In this document: positions 16,902-25,155 of the stretch, in pieces | Layout of the letters: the number at the start of each line of letters is the position of its first letter | Position numbering within the stretch: the first letter of the stretch is position 1 | From: Streptomyces sp. A2-16 | GTDB lineage: Bacteria; Actinomycetota; Actinomycetes; Streptomycetales; Streptomycetaceae | Assembly (NCBI RefSeq): GCF_018128905.1 | Contig: NZ_CP063808.1 | Span: 7,130,001 to 7,194,000 of the forward strand | Direction of reading: 5' to 3' | Length of the DNA: 64,000 nucleotides | Translations under genes and position numbers: made by a program | Notes under the pieces: model-generated | The model's input: the letters and a program-made list of their open reading frames with translations, nothing else | What the model was told of the DNA's origin: nothing | Databases searched by the model: none

Positions 16902-18434
16902 ATGGCCGACAGCGCCATGACCGCGACGTTTCTCGCCGTGATCGGCGGAGCGTCGCTGCTCGCCGTGACCGCGCGCCGGCTGCGCCCGAACGACCGGCTG
17001 CCGTCCCTGGAGGGCTGGGCGCTGGCCGACCGCAGCCTGGGCCCGGTGTGGAGCTGGCTGCTGCTGGGCGGCACGATCTTCACCGCGTACACCTTCACCG
17101 CCGTCCCGGGACTGGCGTACGGCAACGGCGGGGCCGCGTTCTTCGCGGTGCCGTACACGGTGATCGTCTGCCCGATCGCCTTCGTGCTGCTCAGCCGCCT
17201 CGGCGAGGTGGCCCGCCGGCACGGCTACATCACCGCCGCCGACTTCGTGCGCGGCCGCTACGGCTCGGCGCCGCTGGCCCTGGTGGTCGCGCTCACCGGG
17301 ATCCTCGCGACGATGCCGTATCTGGCACTCCAACTGCTCGGGATACGGGCCGTGCTGACCGCCGGGGGCGTCTACCCGCGCGGCGCGAGCGGGGACCTGG
17401 TCATGGTGGCGCTGTTCGCGGGGCTCGCGGTGGCCACCTACCGGCACGGGCTGCGGGCGCCCACCGTGATCTCCGCGCTCAAGGCGGTCGCCGTCTTCGT
17501 CTCGCTCACCGCCGTCACCTGGCTGGTCCTGGAACGGCTCGGCGGACCGGGCGCGGTCTTCGACGGGGCCGCCGAGCGCCTGGGCGGACCCGCCCTGCTC
17601 CTCTCCCCCGACCAGCAGCCCGCCTACGCCACCCTCGCCCTCGGCTCCGCGCTCGCCCTGCTGATGTACCCGCACGTCCTGACCGCCGCCTTCGCCGCCG
17701 ACAGCCCCCGCACCCTGCGCAAGGTCGCGGTGGCGCTGCCCGCCTGGACGGGGCTGCTCGCGCTCTTCGGGTTCCTCGGGATCGCGGCGCTCGCGGCCGG
17801 GGTGCGGGCACCGGAGGGCGGCGCCGAGACGGCCGTACCGATGCTGGTGGACCGGCTGATGCCGGGGCCGCTGGCCGGGCTGGTGTTCGGCGCGATCACC
17901 GTGGGGGCGCTGGTCCCGGCCGCGGTGATGTCGATCGCGGCGGCCACCTGCTTCGTCCGCAACGTGTACGTCGAGTACGTGCACCCCACCGCCACGCCCA
18001 AGCGGCAGGTACGCATCGCCAAGACGGTGTCGCTGACGGCGAAGGTGGGCGCGGTCGCGTTCGTGTTCGGGCTGCGCGACCAGGACGCGATCAACCTCCA
18101 GCTCCTCGGCGGGGTCTGGATCCTGCAGATCTTCCCGGCCGTCGCCGTGGGCCTGTTCACCGGGCGGCTGCACCCGCGGGCGCTGCTCGCCGGATGGGCG
18201 GCGGGCATGCTGACCGGCACTTTCCTCGTGGTCCGCGAGGGCTTCTCCTCGCTCGGCGGCGGGCCTTTCCAGATCTACGCCGGTCTCGTCGCCCTCGTGC
18301 TGAACCTGACCGTCGCGCTGGCCGGAACCGCGGCCCTCGAACGGCTCGGCGTCCCCCGGGGCGCCGACCTGACCGACCTACCGTCGCGCCTGACCGTCAG
18401 GCGGCGCCCCGAGACGGGAGCGAACAACCCGTGA
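16902..18434 (+). CDS. Sodium:solute symporter (SSS family)
   Basis: 510 aa from ATG 16902, with AAGGA nine bases upstream. About 13 membrane segments. SSS signatures: SLEGWALADRSLGPVWSWLL, GGTIFTAYTFTAVPGLAYGNGG, RRHGYITAADFVRGRYGS, LLMYPHVLTAAFAADSPRTLRK. Na+-coupled uptake of an organic solute is expected; with the nearby divergent DUF3311 it resembles the monocarboxylate-type branch. Its stop overlaps the start of a sigma factor gene (GTGA), an uncommon partnership. Confidence 0.92.
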   Translation: MADSAMTATFLAVIGGASLLAVTARRLRPNDRLPSLEGWALADRSLGPVWSWLLLGGTIFTAYTFTAVPGLAYGNGGAAFFAVPYTVIVCPIAFVLLSRLGEVARRHGYITAADFVRGRYGSAPLALVVALTGILATMPYLALQLLGIRAVLTAGGVYPRGASGDLVMVALFAGLAVATYRHGLRAPTVISALKAVAVFVSLTAVTWLVLERLGGPGAVFDGAAERLGGPALLLSPDQQPAYATLALGSALALLMYPHVLTAAFAADSPRTLRKVAVALPAWTGLLALFGFLGIAALAAGVRAPEGGAETAVPMLVDRLMPGPLAGLVFGAITVGALVPAAVMSIAAATCFVRNVYVEYVHPTATPKRQVRIAKTVSLTAKVGAVAFVFGLRDQDAINLQLLGGVWILQIFPAVAVGLFTGRLHPRALLAGWAAGMLTGTFLVVREGFSSLGGGPFQIYAGLVALVLNLTVALAGTAALERLGVPRGADLTDLPSRLTVRRRPETGANNP

Positions 18435-18991
18435 GACAGCATCTGAGACACGGCACCCCCGTGCCCGTCCCGCTCGCCCCCGCGGCGGCCGACCCGGCCG
18501 AACTGGAGCGCGAGGCCGGTGTGGCCCGGCTCTTCGAGCTGCACTACGCCTCGATGCTCCGCCTCGCCGTGCTGCTCGGCGCGGACGACCCGGAGAACGT
18601 GGTCGCCGAGGCCTACTACCAGATCTACCGGAAGTGGCGGCGCCTCAGGGACACCGAGGCCGCGGAGGCCTATCTGCGCTCCACCGTCTGCAATCTGACC
18701 CGGATGCGGATACGGCACCTCCAGGTCGCCCGCAAGCACGTGGAGGCCCCGCCGACCGAGCTGGTGGCCTCCGCGGAGAGCACCGCGCTCCTCCACGACG
18801 ACCAGCGCGTCCTCATCGACGCGCTCCAGCAGCTGCCCGCCCGGCAGCGCGAGGCGCTGGTGCTCAGGCACTGGCTCGGGCTGAAGGAGAGCGAGATCGC
18901 CTCCGCGATGGGGATCTCCTGCGGCTCCGTCAAGACCCACACGGCACGCGGCCTGGCCGCCCTGACCCAGGCGATGGAGGCCCGGCGATGA
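18431..18991 (+). CDS. ECF-type RNA polymerase sigma factor
   Basis: 186 aa from GTG 18431, overlapping the symporter stop by 4 bp. Region 2 is at about residues 28-95 (LFELHYASMLRLAVLLG... YYQIYRKWRRLRDTEAAEAYLRSTVCNL). Region 4 is at about 125-180 (LPARQREALVLRHWLGLKESEIASAMG, SCGSVKTHTARGLAAL). Resembles the SigE-family sigma factors common in actinobacteria. It would direct core polymerase to a small regulon; the promoter set is unknown. Coupled downstream to a small membrane protein that could modulate it. Confidence 0.9.
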   Translation: MRQHLRHGTPVPVPLAPAAADPAELEREAGVARLFELHYASMLRLAVLLGADDPENVVAEAYYQIYRKWRRLRDTEAAEAYLRSTVCNLTRMRIRHLQVARKHVEAPPTELVASAESTALLHDDQRVLIDALQQLPARQREALVLRHWLGLKESEIASAMGISCGSVKTHTARGLAALTQAMEARR

Positions 18992-19269
18992 CGCACCGAG
19001 ACGCGACCGAGTCGCGCACCGCACAGGAACTCCAGGAGGCCCTCGCCGCGCTGGCGGGCGGAGTGCACGCGGCCCCCGACGCCTATCGCACGGCCCGCGG
19101 CGAGTGGCTGCGCCGCGAACGCCGGCGCCGGCTCGTCCTCACCGTGCTCATCGCGGTCGTGTTCGCGCTGGCCACGCTGATCGGTCTGTGGGTCCTGAAC
19201 CAGACACCGGCCCACTCGGGGGTGATCTTCTCGGGGACCGCCGCTTCACTCCCCCGGCCCCACCCCTGA
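18988..19269 (+). CDS. Small single-pass membrane protein, possible regulator of the adjacent sigma factor
   Basis: 93 aa; ATG 18988 overlaps the sigma factor TGA (ATGA). A soluble N-terminal half (TAQELQEALAALAGGVHAAPDAYRTARGEWLRRERRRR) precedes one transmembrane helix (about 51-70, LVLTVLIAVVFALATLIGLWVL) and a short outer tail. Position and topology are those of membrane anti-sigma factors, but it lacks the zinc HxxxCxxC motif of classical ZAS anti-sigmas. Similar small proteins downstream of SigE-type genes are of unknown function; the regulatory role is inference. Confidence 0.72.
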   Translation: MTHRDATESRTAQELQEALAALAGGVHAAPDAYRTARGEWLRRERRRRLVLTVLIAVVFALATLIGLWVLNQTPAHSGVIFSGTAASLPRPHP

Positions 19270-19302
19270 TTGCCCCCGCGGCCAGCAGGGAAACCGCACT
19301 GC

Positions 19303-21087
19303 GTGCACCCCCGTATCGAGGACTACGCCCTCATCGGCGACGAACAGACAGCCGCCCTCGTCGGCATGGACGGCTCCGTGGACTGGCTGTGCCTGCCGCG
19401 CTTCGACTCGGCCGCCTGTTTCGCCAGGCTGCTCGGCGACGAGGAGAACGGCCACTGGCGCATCGCGCCCAAGGGCGCGGACCGGTGTACCCGGCGCGGC
19501 TACCGGCCCGACACCCTCGTGCTCGACACCGAGTGGGAGACCGACGAGGGCGCGGTGCGGGTCACCGACCTGATGCCCCAGCGCGACGTCGCCCCCGACC
19601 TCGTACGCGTCGTGGAGGGACTCCGCGGCCGGGTCACCGTGCGCAGCACGCTCCGACTGCGCTTCGACTACGGCTCGATCGTGCCGTGGGTGCGCAGGTC
19701 CGACGGGCAGCGGGTGGCCGTCGCGGGACCCGACGCGACGTGGCTGCGCAGCGTGCCCCCGGTGCCCACCTGGGGCGAGCACTTCGGCACGCACTCGGAA
19801 TTCACCGTCGAGGAGGGCGAGAAGGTCGCCTTCGTCCTCACCTGGCATCCCTCGCACGAGCCGCGCCCCCCGCTGACCGACCCCTTCGAGACGCTGGAGA
19901 GCAGCGTGGCCGACTGGCGGGCGTGGGCGGCGCGCTGCCGCTACGACGGCCCGCACCGGGACGCCGTGGTCCGTTCCCTGATCACCCTGAAGGCGCTCAC
20001 CTACCGGCCCACCGGCGGCATCGTGGCCGCGGCCACCACCTCGCTGCCCGAGGAGATGGGCGGGGTGCGCAACTGGGACTACCGCTACTGCTGGCTGCGC
20101 GACTCCACCCTCACCCTGGGCGCCCTGGTGCAGTGCGGCTACCTCGAGGAGGCCGAGGCCTGGCGGAACTGGCTGCTGCGCGCGGTCGCCGGCGACCCGG
20201 CGGACCTCCAGATCATGTACGGCGTCGCGGGCGAACGGAGACTGCCCGAGTTCGAGCTGCCGTGGCTCGCCGGGTTCGGCGGCTCCACGCCGGTGCGCAT
20301 CGGCAACGAGGCCGTGAAACAGCTCCAGTTGGACGTGTACGGCGAGGTCATGGACTCGCTGTCGCTGGCCCGGCGCGCGGGCCTGCCGGCGAAGCCGCAC
20401 ATGTGGTCCCTGCAGAGCGTCCTGCTGGACTTTCTGCGCTCCTCCTGGCAGCAGCCCGACGAGGGGCTGTGGGAGGTGCGCGGCGGTCGCCGCGACTTCG
20501 TCCACTCGAAGGTCATGGTGTGGGTCGCCGCCCACCGCGCGGTGCAGGCCCTGGAGGCCTTCCCGGATCTCACCGGCGACCTGGACGGCTGGCGCGCGCT
20601 GCGCGACGAGGTCCACCGCGAGGTCTGCGAGAAGGGCTACGACCCCGCGCGCAACACCTTCACCCAGTACTACGGCTCGCGCGAACTCGACGCGTCCCTG
20701 CTGCTGATCCCCCGCGTCGGCTTCCTGCCCCCCGACGACCCCCGCGTCGTCGGCACCATCGACGCGGTCCGCGCGGAGCTGGACCACGGCGGGTTCGTAC
20801 GGCGGTACAGCGTCGAGGAGACCGCGGTGGACGGGCTGCCGGGCGGCGAGGGCACCTTCCTGGTGTGCTCGTTCTGGCTCGCCGACGCACTGCACATGAC
20901 GGGCCGTACGAAGGAGGCGCGGGACCTCTTCGAACGGCTGCTGGGCCTGGCCAACGACGTGGGGCTGCTGTCCGAGGAGTACGACCCCGTGGCCGGTGTT
21001 CAGCTCGGCAACTTCCCGCAGGCGTTCAGCCACATCGGTCTGGTGAACACCGCCCTCACGCTCCACGGGGGCCACGAGGCAGGATAG
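19303..21087 (+). CDS. Glycoside hydrolase family 15 (glucoamylase/trehalase type)
   Basis: 594 aa from GTG 19303 (HPRIEDYALIGDEQTAALVG follows), matching the usual start of the family; a TTG at 19270 is in frame upstream. GH15 signatures: DGSVDWLCLPRFDS, GGVRNWDYRYCWLRDSTLTLGAL, QPDEGLWEVRGGRRDFVHSK (general acid Glu region) and GEGTFLVCSFWLADAL (general base Glu region). No signal peptide, so probably cytoplasmic. Several actinobacterial homologues are trehalases; hydrolysis of an alpha-glucoside is secure, the substrate is not. Confidence 0.92.
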   Translation: MHPRIEDYALIGDEQTAALVGMDGSVDWLCLPRFDSAACFARLLGDEENGHWRIAPKGADRCTRRGYRPDTLVLDTEWETDEGAVRVTDLMPQRDVAPDLVRVVEGLRGRVTVRSTLRLRFDYGSIVPWVRRSDGQRVAVAGPDATWLRSVPPVPTWGEHFGTHSEFTVEEGEKVAFVLTWHPSHEPRPPLTDPFETLESSVADWRAWAARCRYDGPHRDAVVRSLITLKALTYRPTGGIVAAATTSLPEEMGGVRNWDYRYCWLRDSTLTLGALVQCGYLEEAEAWRNWLLRAVAGDPADLQIMYGVAGERRLPEFELPWLAGFGGSTPVRIGNEAVKQLQLDVYGEVMDSLSLARRAGLPAKPHMWSLQSVLLDFLRSSWQQPDEGLWEVRGGRRDFVHSKVMVWVAAHRAVQALEAFPDLTGDLDGWRALRDEVHREVCEKGYDPARNTFTQYYGSRELDASLLLIPRVGFLPPDDPRVVGTIDAVRAELDHGGFVRRYSVEETAVDGLPGGEGTFLVCSFWLADALHMTGRTKEARDLFERLLGLANDVGLLSEEYDPVAGVQLGNFPQAFSHIGLVNTALTLHGGHEAG

Positions 21088-21092
21088 GGGCC

Positions 21093-21848
21093 ATGGATCT
21101 TGGACTGAAGGACCGTGTGTACGTCGTCACCGGAGCGACCCGCGGGCTCGGCAACGCTGCCGCTCGTGAGCTGGTCGCCGACGGGGCGAAGGTCGTGGTG
21201 ACCGGGCGCGAGGAGAAGCGTGCGGTCGCCGCGGCGGCGGAGCTGGGGCCGAACGCCGTGGGCGTGGCCGTCGACAACGCCGATCCGTCGGCGCCGGAGC
21301 GGTTGATCGCCGCCGCGCGGGAGAACTTCGGCGGCTTCGACGGGGTGCTGATCAGTGTGGGCGGGCCGGCGCCCGGTTTCGTCGCCGACAACACGGACGA
21401 GCAGTGGCAGGCCGCGTTCGAGTCCGTGTTCCTCGGGGCGGTCCGGCTGGCCCGGGCGGCCGCGGCGGAGCTGGAGGCCGGGGGCGTGATCGGGTTCGTG
21501 CTCTCCGCGTCGGTGCACGAGCCGCTCCCGGGGCTGACTATTTCGAACGGGCTGCGGCCCGGTCTCGCCGGGTTCGCGAAGTCCCTCGCGGATGAACTCG
21601 GGCCGCGGGGCATTCGGGTCGTCGGGTTGCTGCCGTCCCGTATCGACACGGACCGCGTGCGGGAGCTGGACGGGATGTCGGCGGACCCGGAGGCCACCCG
21701 GGCGGCCAACGAGTCGCGGATTCCGTTGCGGCGGTACGGGACCCCGGAGGAGTTCGGGCGGGCTGCGGCCTTCTTCCTGTCGCCGGCCGCTTCCTATCTG
21801 ACCGGGGTCATGCTGCCGGTCGACGGAGGCATGAGGCACGGGTTCTGA
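21093..21848 (+). CDS. SDR family oxidoreductase with altered catalytic motif
   Basis: 251 aa. Cofactor motif TGATRGLGNA (13-22), the DxAD-like VDNAD, and the C-terminal LTGVMLPVDGGM typical of 3-oxoacyl-reductase-like SDRs. The catalytic YxxxK is replaced by S151-N-G-L-R155 (following SASVHEPLPGLTI). A recognised divergent SDR subgroup carries SNxxR-type sequences here. Whether it still reduces ketones is unclear. The start lies 5 bp after the GH15 stop; it may also have its own leaderless promoter (CAGGAT seven bases before ATG). Confidence 0.88.
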   Translation: MDLGLKDRVYVVTGATRGLGNAAARELVADGAKVVVTGREEKRAVAAAAELGPNAVGVAVDNADPSAPERLIAAARENFGGFDGVLISVGGPAPGFVADNTDEQWQAAFESVFLGAVRLARAAAAELEAGGVIGFVLSASVHEPLPGLTISNGLRPGLAGFAKSLADELGPRGIRVVGLLPSRIDTDRVRELDGMSADPEATRAANESRIPLRRYGTPEEFGRAAAFFLSPAASYLTGVMLPVDGGMRHGF

Positions 21849-21899
21849 GGCACGGCCCGGTGGGAGTCGATCGCCCGGTTCCCCGCACCCCCGCCTTTC

Positions 21900-22478
21900 T
21901 CAACTCACCCTTTCCGCCTTGTGCCTGACGCCGGTCATGCGGACCTCGGCCGGCAGCGACTCGAGCCCCGCTGAACTGCGGGCGTGGGCCAACGCCTCTG
22001 TCGTCAGGGTGTTCAGGGCCGTACCCGGGTCCGCGTGCGGTTCCAGGTGGAGGCGCACGTGGGTCTCGGGGGCGTCCGGGCGGCCCTTCAGGCCCACCTG
22101 GACTCGCTGCACGCCGTCCAACCGGCCCGCGTCGCCTGCCAGTACGGCCTCCAGCGCCCGCCCCCTCAGCAGCGCGCCCTCACCGTCACCCGTGTCGACG
22201 CGTACCTCGGTGAGCCGGCGCCTGCGCAGTACCGCGGTCAGCCACCACAGGGTCAGGAGCACGACGAGTGCCAGGGCGGCGATGACCGTCGGCCACCACC
22301 AGCCCTCGCCGTCCCAGCGGGTGCGCTCGGCGTCGCTGAGCAGGACGTCGTGCCTGCCGTCGTGGATCCACCAGGACGGGGGCTTCAGGCCGAGGCCCAC
22401 GGCGAGCACCGCGCCGCCCACGACGAGCAGGACGAGGCCCACCAGGCCGAGCAGCAGGCGGTTGACGGTCCTGAGCAT
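21900..22478 (-). CDS. Alkaline shock response membrane anchor protein AmaP-like
   Basis: 192 aa. Two transmembrane helices (about 5-30 and 61-84) followed by a cytoplasmic domain with the Asp23-like strand pattern (VRVDTGDGEGALLRGRALEAVLAGDAGRLDGVQRVQVGLKG). In Firmicutes AmaP anchors Asp23 to the membrane. Last gene of a five-gene minus-strand operon with two Asp23/Gls24 genes. The actinobacterial role is unknown; envelope stress is the inference. Confidence 0.82.
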   Translation of the reverse strand: MLRTVNRLLLGLVGLVLLVVGGAVLAVGLGLKPPSWWIHDGRHDVLLSDAERTRWDGEGWWWPTVIAALALVVLLTLWWLTAVLRRRRLTEVRVDTGDGEGALLRGRALEAVLAGDAGRLDGVQRVQVGLKGRPDAPETHVRLHLEPHADPGTALNTLTTEALAHARSSAGLESLPAEVRMTGVRHKAERVS

Positions 22479-22483
22479 CGGTC

Positions 22484-23170
22484 TCAGCCCTTCTTCCTGG
22501 TCGTGCGGGTCACGTGCACCGACAGGGCGGGCGGACGGGACAGGCCCAGTCCGCTGACCGCCTCGGCAAGGGCCGCGTCCAGGTCGCCACGTACGTCGTC
22601 CAGTTCACGGAAGTGGGAGACCGCGCGGACGTCGGCCTTCTTCCGGCTCATCCGTACGCGTGCGGACTGGACGCCTGCCACCTCCATGGCCCGGTCGCGC
22701 AGCACCATGGCCGCCGCGTCCCGGTGGAGACCGGCGCGCACGTCGGGGTGGGTGCGGCGCATCGGGAGGAGGCTGCGCAGCCCCGGTGTGATGGCCAGGA
22801 GGATCAGCCACAGGCCCAGGGCCGCGGCGACACCGGCGCCGACCAGGACCCAGGTGTCGTCCAGGGGGCGTTCGGCGAGCTGCCGGGAGAGCTCGCGGCG
22901 CCAGTGCATGGCCGGCCGGTCGGCCCGGACGGCCGCGATGTCGTACAGGAAGATGCCCGCGACGAGCAGGAGCAGCAGCGCGACGATGCCCGCCGGGATC
23001 CTGCGCGCCGACCAGAAGCGGCGTTCGGTGCCGCCTGTCCCGCCCTCCAGGACGGGTGGTGGCCCGTACGCGGCAGCCGGCTCCGGCTGGTCGCGCTGCT
23101 CGTGTTCCGTCTCCCGCTCGATGACCGGAAGCCGTTGTGTGGTGCCCTCGGAGCCCTGGGGCTCGCTCAT
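22484..23170 (-). CDS. DUF6286-type membrane protein
   Basis: 228 aa. A hydrophilic N-terminus (about 50 residues) is followed by two transmembrane helices (about 56-77 and 103-125) and a C-terminal soluble domain with the order VRAGLHRDAAAMVLRDRAMEVAGVQSARVRMSRKKADVRAVSHF that again recalls Asp23-like folds. Actinobacterial Asp23 operons routinely carry this family. Overlaps the upstream Asp23-like gene by 4 bp (ATGA). Function unknown. Confidence 0.75.
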   Translation of the reverse strand: MSEPQGSEGTTQRLPVIERETEHEQRDQPEPAAAYGPPPVLEGGTGGTERRFWSARRIPAGIVALLLLLVAGIFLYDIAAVRADRPAMHWRRELSRQLAERPLDDTWVLVGAGVAAALGLWLILLAITPGLRSLLPMRRTHPDVRAGLHRDAAAMVLRDRAMEVAGVQSARVRMSRKKADVRAVSHFRELDDVRGDLDAALAEAVSGLGLSRPPALSVHVTRTTRKKG

Positions 23171-23565
23171 CGCGTCCTCCCCTGTGCCAGGCCGTGCGCC
23201 TCAGCCGGATGCAACCGTTCCACCTGGACGGCGACCTCCGGCACCTCCATGCCCACCAACGCGACTACCCGCTCGACCACATGCTGACGCACCTCTCGGC
23301 AACGAGCGCCGATGTCGGTGGGGTAGTCGAGTTCGAGGTGCATGCGGACACGGGCCACCTGGTGGTGGACGACGACGGAGGCGTACGGCGGCTGGGCCTC
23401 GGCGGGGAGCGCTCCGAGCGCCTCGCGGGCCGCCTGTCCGGCGACCTTCGCGACCACCCGGTCGGCGATCCGCGTGGCGCCCCGGTCACCGGGCGGTACG
23501 GCGGTCGAGGTCTGGGGTCCGCGCGGTTCGTCCGCCGCGCCGGACTCGCTGCTCACGGGCGTCAT
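23167..23565 (-). CDS. Asp23/Gls24 family envelope stress response protein, copy 2
   Basis: 132 aa. GATRIADRVVAKVAGQAAREALGAL followed by a middle strand pair (ASVVVHHQVARVRMHLELDYPTDI) and CREVRQHVVERVVALVGMEVPEVAVQVERLH is the Asp23/Gls24 core (DUF322). Shorter and more divergent than the other copy. Overlaps both neighbours by 4 bp, so it is translated as a coupled unit with the small membrane protein and the DUF6286-type gene. Confidence 0.85.
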   Translation of the reverse strand: MTPVSSESGAADEPRGPQTSTAVPPGDRGATRIADRVVAKVAGQAAREALGALPAEAQPPYASVVVHHQVARVRMHLELDYPTDIGARCREVRQHVVERVVALVGMEVPEVAVQVERLHPAEAHGLAQGRTR

Positions 23566-23756
23566 CGTCGCCTGTCGCGCCGGTCGTCACGAGTGCGGAA
23601 GAAGTCGCCGAACTCCAGGTCCCCCTCAAGGAACCGGCCGGCGACGAAGCCGATGGCGCCCAGCGCCGCCACCAGCAGGAAGGCACCGAACCCGCCGAAA
23701 TACCCCGCGAAGCCCAGCGCCATGCCGGCGATCATGCCGACCACGGCCATGCTCAT
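23562..23756 (-). CDS. Small glycine-rich membrane protein in the Asp23 operon
   Basis: 64 aa; two tightly spaced hydrophobic segments (about 3-20 and 24-42) rich in Gly, then an acidic-basic tail (LEGDLEFGDFFRTRDDRRDRRR). Resembles in size and location the DUF2273-type proteins that accompany Asp23 and AmaP. Function unknown. Ends with an ATGA overlap into the second Asp23 gene. Confidence 0.78.
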   Translation of the reverse strand: MSMAVVGMIAGMALGFAGYFGGFGAFLLVAALGAIGFVAGRFLEGDLEFGDFFRTRDDRRDRRR

Positions 23757-23793
23757 CGTGCGCTCCCTAAAGATCCCTCAAGCGGTGGTGTGG

Positions 23794-24258
23794 CTACTGG
23801 ATGCGGGGCTCCGGCTCCTCGTCCTCCTCGTCGGGCAGCTTCACGTCGCTCACCGCGATGTTGACCTCGACGACCTCGAGGCCGGTCATGCGTTCCACCG
23901 CGGCCACCACGTTCTCCCGCACGGCCTTGGCCACGTCGGCGATCGCGACGCCGTAGTCGACGACGATCTCCAGGTCGAGCGCGGTCTGCACCTCGCCGAC
24001 CTCGGCCTTGACGCCGCGGGTCACAGACTTCGAGCCGCCGGGCACCCGGTCCCGCACGGCCCCGAAGGTGCGGCTCAGGCCGCTGCCCATGGCGTGGACG
24101 CCGAGGACGTCCCGTGCCGCGAGTCCGGCGATCTTCTCCACGACACCGTCGGCGATGGTGGTGCGCCCACGGGTCGCCGGGTCGCCGCCGCCGCGTTTGA
24201 CGGTCTTGCGCAGCTGCCCCTGCGGCTCCGCCTCGGTGCTCTGCGTCATGTCGGTCAT
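23794..24258 (-). CDS. Asp23/Gls24 family envelope stress response protein, copy 1
   Basis: 154 aa from ATG 24258, placed nine bases after AAAGGGG; nearby GTG 24267 and ATG 24249 are weaker. Core: GRTTIADGVVEKIAGLAARDVLGVHAMG, VEVGEVQTALDLEIVVDYGVAIADVAKAVRENVVAAVERMTGLEVVEVNIAV-like order (in segments), full Asp23 family pattern, with an acidic C-terminus (DEEDEEPEP). First gene of the operon, facing a divergent hypothetical gene. Confidence 0.92.
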   Translation of the reverse strand: MTDMTQSTEAEPQGQLRKTVKRGGGDPATRGRTTIADGVVEKIAGLAARDVLGVHAMGSGLSRTFGAVRDRVPGGSKSVTRGVKAEVGEVQTALDLEIVVDYGVAIADVAKAVRENVVAAVERMTGLEVVEVNIAVSDVKLPDEEDEEPEPRIQ

Positions 24259-24344
24259 CGCCGTCACCCCTTTCGGTCGTCCTGCTTCGACCACCGTAAG
24301 TGCGCTGACGCGATCGCGCGCCGGAGATGCGGCAGGCTGGAGGA

Positions 24345-25115
24345 ATGACGGCGGAGCAGTGGACACGGACGGTGCGGCATCAGCTGGGGCTGGGCAGACT
24401 GCTGCCCCTTGGCGGGCCGCGCGAGGGCGCGTGGATCTCGGAGGAGGCGGCCCGGGCGGTGCTGCGGGCCGCCGCCCAGGACCTGCGGGACGTACGGCTG
24501 GGCACGGTGCGCATCGGACTCGTCCATCCGGAGGACCCGCACGAGCCCGTCGTACCTCCGCCGCCGAGTGCGCTGCCGCCCGGCCCGCTGCGGCTCGCGG
24601 CGGAGTTCGAGGCCACGCCCGGGCAGCCGCTGCCGGTGACGGCGGAGCGGTTGCGCACGGCCCTCGCCGGGGCGGCTGCCGGTTCGTTGGGCCTCGAACT
24701 CGGCGAGGTGGACCTGCGGGTGACGGCCCTGCTGGACGAGGACGCGGCACCTGCCCCGGTACGGCAGTCCGAGCCGCCGCGTCCCGTGGAGGCGGGGCCG
24801 GGCGACGAGACCCTGGCGGCTGTCGCCGCGCTGGCGGTGCCCGGCGCGGGCCCACTGACCGGTGTGCTGGGGCGGCCGGTGCACATCGGGGACCGCGAGA
24901 CCGAGGACGGCTCACTGCCGCGCCGTCATGTCCGCGTCGAACTGGCGGTCGGCGCGGACCGCCGGGCCCTCGACGTGGCCCGGGACGTCCGCGCCGCCGT
25001 GACAGCGGCGCTGCCGGATCGTCCGACGGTGGCCGTGCTGGTGACGGCCGTGACGAGCCAGGGCCCGTCCGGCGGAGGCCGGCCGTCGCGGGAGCCGGCA
25101 CGCCCGCACCGATGA
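24345..25115 (+). CDS. Conserved streptomycete hypothetical protein beside the Asp23 operon
   Basis: 256 aa, not recognised by domain. N-terminal VRHQLGLGRLLPLGGPREGAWISEEAA is a conserved-looking block; the middle and C-terminal thirds (RRHVRVELAVGADRRALDVARDVRAAVTAALPDRPTVAVLVTAV in parts) have the strand-helix pattern of Asp23-like domains, so a distant relation to its divergent neighbours is possible. GGAGGA touches the ATG with no spacing, while CAGGCT lies six bases upstream, which fits a leaderless transcript. Some annotation pipelines have used the name nucleopolyhedrovirus P10 family for such proteins; I would not rely on it. Confidence 0.72.
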   Translation: MTAEQWTRTVRHQLGLGRLLPLGGPREGAWISEEAARAVLRAAAQDLRDVRLGTVRIGLVHPEDPHEPVVPPPPSALPPGPLRLAAEFEATPGQPLPVTAERLRTALAGAAAGSLGLELGEVDLRVTALLDEDAAPAPVRQSEPPRPVEAGPGDETLAAVAALAVPGAGPLTGVLGRPVHIGDRETEDGSLPRRHVRVELAVGADRRALDVARDVRAAVTAALPDRPTVAVLVTAVTSQGPSGGGRPSREPARPHR

Positions 25116-25155
25116 GGTGCCGCGGCTCGCGACCGGCCTGCTCCGCCGGACGGCG

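Noticed and set aside
18988..19269. Classical zinc anti-sigma factor
   Set aside because: No HxxxCxxC motif; only position and topology support a regulatory role.
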